Shown here piece after piece: positions 59,337 to 64,000 of a DNA stretch of 64,000 bases (positions are counted from its first letter, which is position 1; every line of letters starts with the position of its first letter). The notes beneath the pieces were generated by a model. It saw only the letters and a list, made by a program, of their open reading frames with translations. It did not search any database and had not been told where the DNA came from. The position numbers and the translations under genes are program-made. Origin of the DNA: Cymbidium sinense (Eukaryota; Streptophyta; Magnoliopsida; Asparagales; Orchidaceae); the NCBI GenBank assembly GCA_021442155.1, contig JAKCPB010000076.1, positions 186,001 through 250,000 of the forward strand, written 5' to 3'.

Positions 59337-60935
59337 CATTAACCCTAATCCCTAAACCTTAAACCCTAAACTAAAACATAAACCCAAAGCTTAAAACCTA
59401 AAACCTAAAACCTAAAAACTAAACCCTAAACCCTAAACCCAAAACCTTAAAAACCCTAAACCCTAAACCATAAATCCTAAATCGTATACAAAAAAAATAA
59501 TAATAAAAAACTCCTAAACCCTAAACCCAAATCCGAAAACCCACCACCCTAAACCCTAAACGCAAAATCCCAAACCCTAAACACTAAACCATAAACCCAA
59601 ACTAACTCTAAACCCTAAAAACCTAAAAACATAAACCTAAACTAAATAAAATTTTAAAATAAAATAAACCATAAACCCTAAACCTAAATAAAAAAAATAA
59701 TAAAAACCTAAACTAAATCCTAAACCTAAACCTAAAAAAATAAAATAAACTAATAAAAATAAACTAAAATAAAATAAATAAAAACCTAAACTAAACTAAA
59801 AAAATAAAATAAATCGAAGAACAAAAAACTAAAATAAAATAAAACTAAACATATATTAAAAATAAAAGAAACCTAACATAAAATAAAATAAAAATTAACT
59901 AAAAATTTAAACATAAAAATAAACCTTAAAATAAAACCTAAAAATAAATAAAAAATAAAACCTAAACCCTAAACAAAAAAATCTAAACCTAAATAAAAAT
60001 AAAATAAACCTAAACCTAAATAAAAATAAACTAAACTAAAATAAATAAAACCTAAATCTAAACCTAAAATAAACTAAACCTAAACCTAAACCTAAACTAA
60101 ATGAAATAAATTAAATGAAAATTAAACTAAACCTAAACCTAAACATAAACTTAAAAATAAAACCATAAACCTAAAAAAATAAAATAAAACTAAAACCTAA
60201 CTAAAATAAAAAATAAAACCTAAATAAAACAAAATAAAACTAAACTAAAATAAATAAACCTAAAAAATAAAAATAATCTAAATTAAAATAAACAAATAAA
60301 CTAAACCCAATTTAATTTAAAAAAAACAATATAAAACCCTAAACCCTAAACCTACAATCCTAAACCTCAACCCTAAACCTAAACCCTAAACTTAAACCCT
60401 AAAACCATAAACCTTAAACCTTAAACCCTAACCCTAAACTTAAACCCTAAACTATAAACTAACTCACTAAACCTAATCCAAACCCTAAACATTAAACCCT
60501 AAACCCTAAAATCTAAACCAAAAAAAAAACTAAACCTAAACTTAAACCATAAACCTAAACCCTAAACCTAAAACTAAACCTAATAAACCCTAAAACATAA
60601 TTAAACCTACTACTAAAACCCTAAACCTAAACCCTAAACCTCTAAACTCAAAAAAACCTAAACCTAAACTTAAACCTAACACTAAACACTAAACCTTTAC
60701 CTAAACACAAAACCTAAACTCCTTCCTCTAAACCCTAAACCTAAATAAACTAAACCTTAAACCTAAAAAACTAAACCCTAACTCTAAATGCTAAAACCCA
60801 AAACCTAAAACTAAACCTAATCTCAAACCCTAAACCCTAATCCCTAATAACAAATCCTAAACCTAAAACCTAAAGTAACTAAAAAATAAATGTAATCCAA
60901 AAAACTAATAAACCTAAAATTAAAACTTAAACCCT
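59337..60935 (+). repeat. Degenerate telomere-like block T21
   Basis: Post-GRP signature eroded (CCCTAAACTAAAACATAAACC near 59357), telomere-like repeats to 59630, an AATAAA/CCTAAA body to 60300, the punctuation motif at 60307-60327, then irregular telomere-like repeats with CTAAACCTAATAAACCC patches to the leader at 60870-60935. No gene is seen. Confidence 0.9.
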
Positions 60936-61378
60936 AAGAATGGGTAACCTTGACAAGAACATCACCACAACCGTGCTAGTCTAGATCCGAGAGCGAAGGC
61001 AGAAACATATATCACAAAGTGGTGGGGGATCTAGAGGTGCCGGATATGGAGGTGCTTATGGAATGAGAGCAACTGAGGTTACAACCATGGTGGGAGGAGA
61101 GATCAGTGATATGATGGAGGATTCCCCTTGTCAAGAGGCGGAGGTGGTTCTGATGGAAATTAGAAAGACTAAAGATTGGCCAATCCGATCTACTGCTTAT
61201 GGAACTATGTCTTTTCAATAGTGATAATTCTAATTATCTAGAGTTTCTCATTTGCTCTATGTGTGCTCATTTTTTATTTATGCCATCGCTTATGTCTTAG
61301 AAAACTTGGTGTGCTATTTGGTTGATGAAATTGAAAAGATGAAATGTTGAATCTGAATTTATTATTTGTTAAAAAAAA
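60936..61378 (+). pseudogene. GRP18: glycine-rich RNA-binding protein retrocopy
   Basis: The edge is TAAGAATGGGTAACCTTGAC, with AAGAACATCACCACAACCG (KNITT) next. The tail includes GGGGATCTAGAGGTGCCGG, ACAACCATGGTGGGAGGAGA and GTGATATGATGGAGGATTCC, then AGAGGCGGAGGTGGTTCTGATGG (RGGGGSD). The 3'UTR and poly(A) (61371-61378) are complete. The minus-strand frame at 61012-61218 is a shadow. Confidence 0.74.
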
Positions 61379-62671
61379 CCATAAACCCTAAACACTAAAT
61401 CCTAAACCCTAATCCCTAAACCCTAAACTAAAATATAAACCATTAACCTAAAACTGAAACCATAAACCCTAAAACCTAAACCCTAAACCCTAAACTAAAA
61501 TATAAACCCTAAACCTAAAACCTAAACCCTAAACCCAAAACACTAACCCTATATCCTAAACCACAAAATAAAAAACCCTAAACCCTAAACCTTAAACCCT
61601 AAATTCAAAAACCTACAAACCAAAACCTTAAACCCTAAACCCTAAATCCTAAACCCTAAATCCTAAATCCTAAACCCTAAACCCTAAAAGCCTAAAAACC
61701 TAAACCTAAGCTAAATTAAACCTAAAAATAAAATAAATAAAAAACCTAAAACAAAATATAATAAAAAATAAATTAAATTAAAAATTAGAAACTAAAACCT
61801 AAACCTAAACCTAAACCTAAACTTAAACCTAAATAAAATAAAAAAATAAAATAAAATAAACTAAAAGAAAATAAATAAAATAAAAAACAAACTAAAATAA
61901 ACTTAAAATAAAACCAAAATAAATAAAAACTAAACCCATATTAAAAATAAAATAAACTTTGAAAATAAAAAAAAAAATAAAATCTAAAAAAATAAAAATA
62001 AAACTAAAATAAAAAATAAACCTAAAGCTAAACTTAAAAAATAAACTAAAATAAAAAACCTAAACAAAAATAAATAAAACTAAAATAAATATACTAAACT
62101 AAATAAAAATAAAAATAAACCTAAATAAAAAATAAAATTAAAATAAACTAAAATAAATAAAAAAATAAAGAACCTACCTATTTACTTAATTTAGAAAAGA
62201 AATAAAGAAAAAAACCTTAAACCCTAAACCATAAAGCCCAAACCCTAAACCCTAAAAATCATAAACCCCAAATCCTAAATCCTAAACCCTAAACCCTGAA
62301 CCCTAAACTCAACTAAACCCTAAACCTGCAACTCTAAACCCTAAACCTATAACCCTAAACCTGAAACACTAAACCCTAAACCATAAATGTTAAAAACCCT
62401 AAACCCTAAACCAACCTAAAACCTAAAACCTAAACTAAACTTAAACCTTAAAAACTTAAACCTAAACCAAACCCTAAACCTAAACTTAAAACCAAAATAG
62501 AAACCTAAACCCTAAAACTAAACCTCAAACTAAAACCCTAAACCTTAAACCCTTAACCTAAGCCTTAACTAACCTAAATCCTAAACCTAAACCTAAAACC
62601 CTAAACCCTAAAGTTTTAACCCTAAACCTAAAAAAACTCTAAACCCGAAACCCTAAACCCTAAACCCTAAT
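61379..62671 (+). repeat. Degenerate telomere-like block T22
   Basis: Eroded post-GRP signature, telomere-like repeats to 61690, an AATAAA/CCTAAA body to 62175, the punctuation motif at 62178-62200, then telomere-like repeats of mixed flavour up to the broken 5' edge of LINE-5. No gene is seen. Confidence 0.9.
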
Positions 62672-62679
62672 TCCAAATC

Positions 62680-63687
62680 ATTTTGTTTTGGATTTCTCTC
62701 CCCAATATGCAAATCCATTTCATTGACCATCAATTCCTATTTATTGTGGGTGCTTTATTTGGTTGTTCATTGTAAATTGATTTGGCAACGGCTACGAAAT
62801 CTCATCCTTTAGTGGCTAGAATCCTTGTTGAATTAGACATTACCAAGAAATCCCCCAAAAAAATGTAGTTTGGATCTAAAAATTATAGTTACAAGCAAAG
62901 AGTTGAATTTGAAAATTTCCATGTCTTTTGTTCTCACTACACAATCCATGGGCACCATAATTCTGAATATTTCATTCTTCATCCTCACCTAAAAAAGAAA
63001 ATCCCTATTAAAGAAATTTATGTTCCTAACCCTACGCCAACCACTGTTAAATATCAAAAAACTACTTTGGAAAAAATGATTCTTTGAATGTTCCTAATAA
63101 GGTTGTTTTACCTCTTATTTTTATGCAACAAGGGCTTCTAATTAATAATAGCTTTTCTAAACTTTTGAATGAGGATTCTATTTTCTCCAAGATCCTTGCA
63201 TCCTTTTTGATAGATAAAAATGAAGCTTTAATGGAGAACATAAATGAGGAATTTAATACTATGCATCATTCTAATTCAATGGTGAATATGGATTTAATAC
63301 CTCATGATAATCAAGTTGATAAACCTGATTCCATATTCCAAATTCATGATGATTTAGCTTCTCAAAAAGATTTGCTTTTATCTAATAATTTACTATGAAG
63401 AAGGGTTGTCTCTTTAATAAATTAGTTTATACTCCCTCCCTTGTTATTCCAAAAGCTCATTTGTCTTTAATAAATTCTAGTGTCTTGGAAGAAAGAGAAT
63501 TCACTTCTCATCAGGAGATTTCTCCTAAATTTGTGATTAATGTTGCTAAATCCTTTTGAATGATGATTCAAAGGGAAAAGAAAATGGTTTCCAAACTTTA
63601 TATTCAAAAAAAAATGTTAAAAATTTTCTTCCCAAATTACTGAGAAACACTATAGTTGATGCGACCTCTCTATCTTCTCTGAATTAA
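62680..63687 (+). pseudogene. LINE-5 ORF1, 5'-truncated
   Basis: It keeps the last part of the DUF4283-like region (LDITKKSPKKM-like) and a knuckle region at 62929-62970 reading CSHYTIHGHHNSEY, where two of three cysteines have become tyrosine, so zinc binding is lost. The C-terminal region is open for 104 codons (63084-63398): asparagine- and acid-rich, with MNVPNKVVLPLIFMQQGLLI and repeated ENINEEFNTMHHSNSMVN-like segments. The stop at 63685 matches the other copies. Confidence 0.8.
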
Positions 63688-63713
63688 CTTTTACTCTCTC
63701 CTCCCCCTTTTTT

Positions 63714-64000
63714 ATGTTTAATTTTTTAGTTTTGAATGTTAGAGGATTAGTTCCTCTATTCATAATATTAGAAATCTTTGTATCCATAATATTTCCTTAC
63801 TTATTATTCTTGAACCACTTATTCATGCTAATAAAATTAACCATGTTGCTAGAATGATGGTTCAATAAATTTTTCTCTTAGTAATAAGGTTTGGTGTTTT
63901 GGAATAACTTTATATTTTTATTCTTGTTGATTTTCATCAACTTATCAATGCTCAAATCTCTTATGGTGGTTATGTGTTTTGGACTCTTTTGTTTATGCAT
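63714..64000 (+). pseudogene. LINE-5 ORF2 N-terminal part (continues beyond the window)
   Basis: Starts MFNFLVLNVRGLVPLFIILE, the conserved beginning of the endonuclease domain (one W-to-L change). It continues with IIFPYLLFLNHLFMLIKLTM after a frame change; a later frame reads FHQLINAQISYGGYVFWTLL. The window ends before the GDFNTI motif, so the state of the catalytic part is unknown. Confidence 0.8.

Larger units (their letters stand above)
62672..64000 (+). mobile_element. LINE-5: 5'-truncated L1-type element running off the window
   Basis: Starts in the middle of the ORF1 DUF4283 region (VLDFSPQYANPFH-like, equal to LINE-1 position about 2527) directly after CCCTAAACCCTAATTCC. It continues through ORF1 and into the first part of ORF2, still open-ended at 64000. 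It belongs to the LINE-1/LINE-2 subfamily by sequence. Only 5' truncation is visible; its 3' end is outside the window. Confidence 0.93.

Noticed and set aside
9522..61378. CRISPR-like regular array
   Set aside because: Repeat spacing is 1-3 kb and irregular, units contain poly(A) and coding remnants, and the context is eukaryotic.

Overview
This window looks like subtelomeric or interstitial-telomeric DNA of a plant. About half of it is degenerate Arabidopsis-type telomere repeat (CCCTAAA, always C-rich on the + strand), decayed to CCTAAA, CTAAA and AATAAA. Perfect runs are short (about 6-7 units at most), so this is not a live telomere tip. If the repeats keep their original orientation, the chromosome end lies to the left. 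No housekeeping gene, tRNA, rRNA or CRISPR array was seen. The host species cannot be named from this sequence.

Two kinds of sequence interrupt the telomere-like DNA, all on the + strand. The first is five copies of a plant L1-type LINE (about 7.3-7.5 kb when complete): ORF1 with a DUF4283-like domain and a CCHC zinc knuckle, and ORF2 with AP-like endonuclease, reverse transcriptase, a zf-RVT cysteine cluster and RNase H. LINE-1 (1966-9512) and LINE-4 (36310-43622) run to a 3' poly(A). LINE-2 (14906-20316) and LINE-3 (23326-25050) have lost their 3' ends. LINE-5 (62672-64000) lacks its 5' end and leaves the window. All are broken by stops and small indels.

The second is 18 copies of a roughly 430-bp module, 17 recognisable along most of their length and one reduced to its 3' part. 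It is the 3' end of a processed mRNA for a glycine-rich RNA-binding protein: the last residues of an RRM (NGQNLDGRNxTVNQA-like), an RGG/GYGG-rich tail, a stop, a 3'UTR and a short poly(A). Where the 5' edge is preserved it lies at the same place in the RRM, after CCTAAACCCTAA, so the copies appear to come from one 5'-truncated retrocopy that was amplified with its telomeric surroundings.

The modules sit in units of about 1.1-2.3 kb: GRP tail, poly(A), fairly clean telomere repeats with a recurring CTGAACCC signature, an AATAAA/CCTAAA-rich stretch, a punctuation motif (TTTACTTAATTTAAAA-like), more telomere repeats, a leader (GTAACTAAATAAATTAAA ... CCTAATAAACC) and the next GRP tail. Layout: 1-1965 telomere-like; LINE-1; GRP1-3 units (9522-14905); LINE-2; GRP4 unit; LINE-3; GRP5-8 units (25051-36309); LINE-4; GRP9-18 units (43623-62671), including a 4.7-kb higher-order duplication; LINE-5.

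The most notable point is that LINEs and GRP retrocopies all have 5' ends toward the inferred telomere and poly(A) ends toward the centromere, with poly(A) running directly into CCCTAAA-type repeats. That is the polarity expected for retrotransposition primed by telomeric DNA, followed by block amplification. This is an inference from orientation and junctions, not proof.
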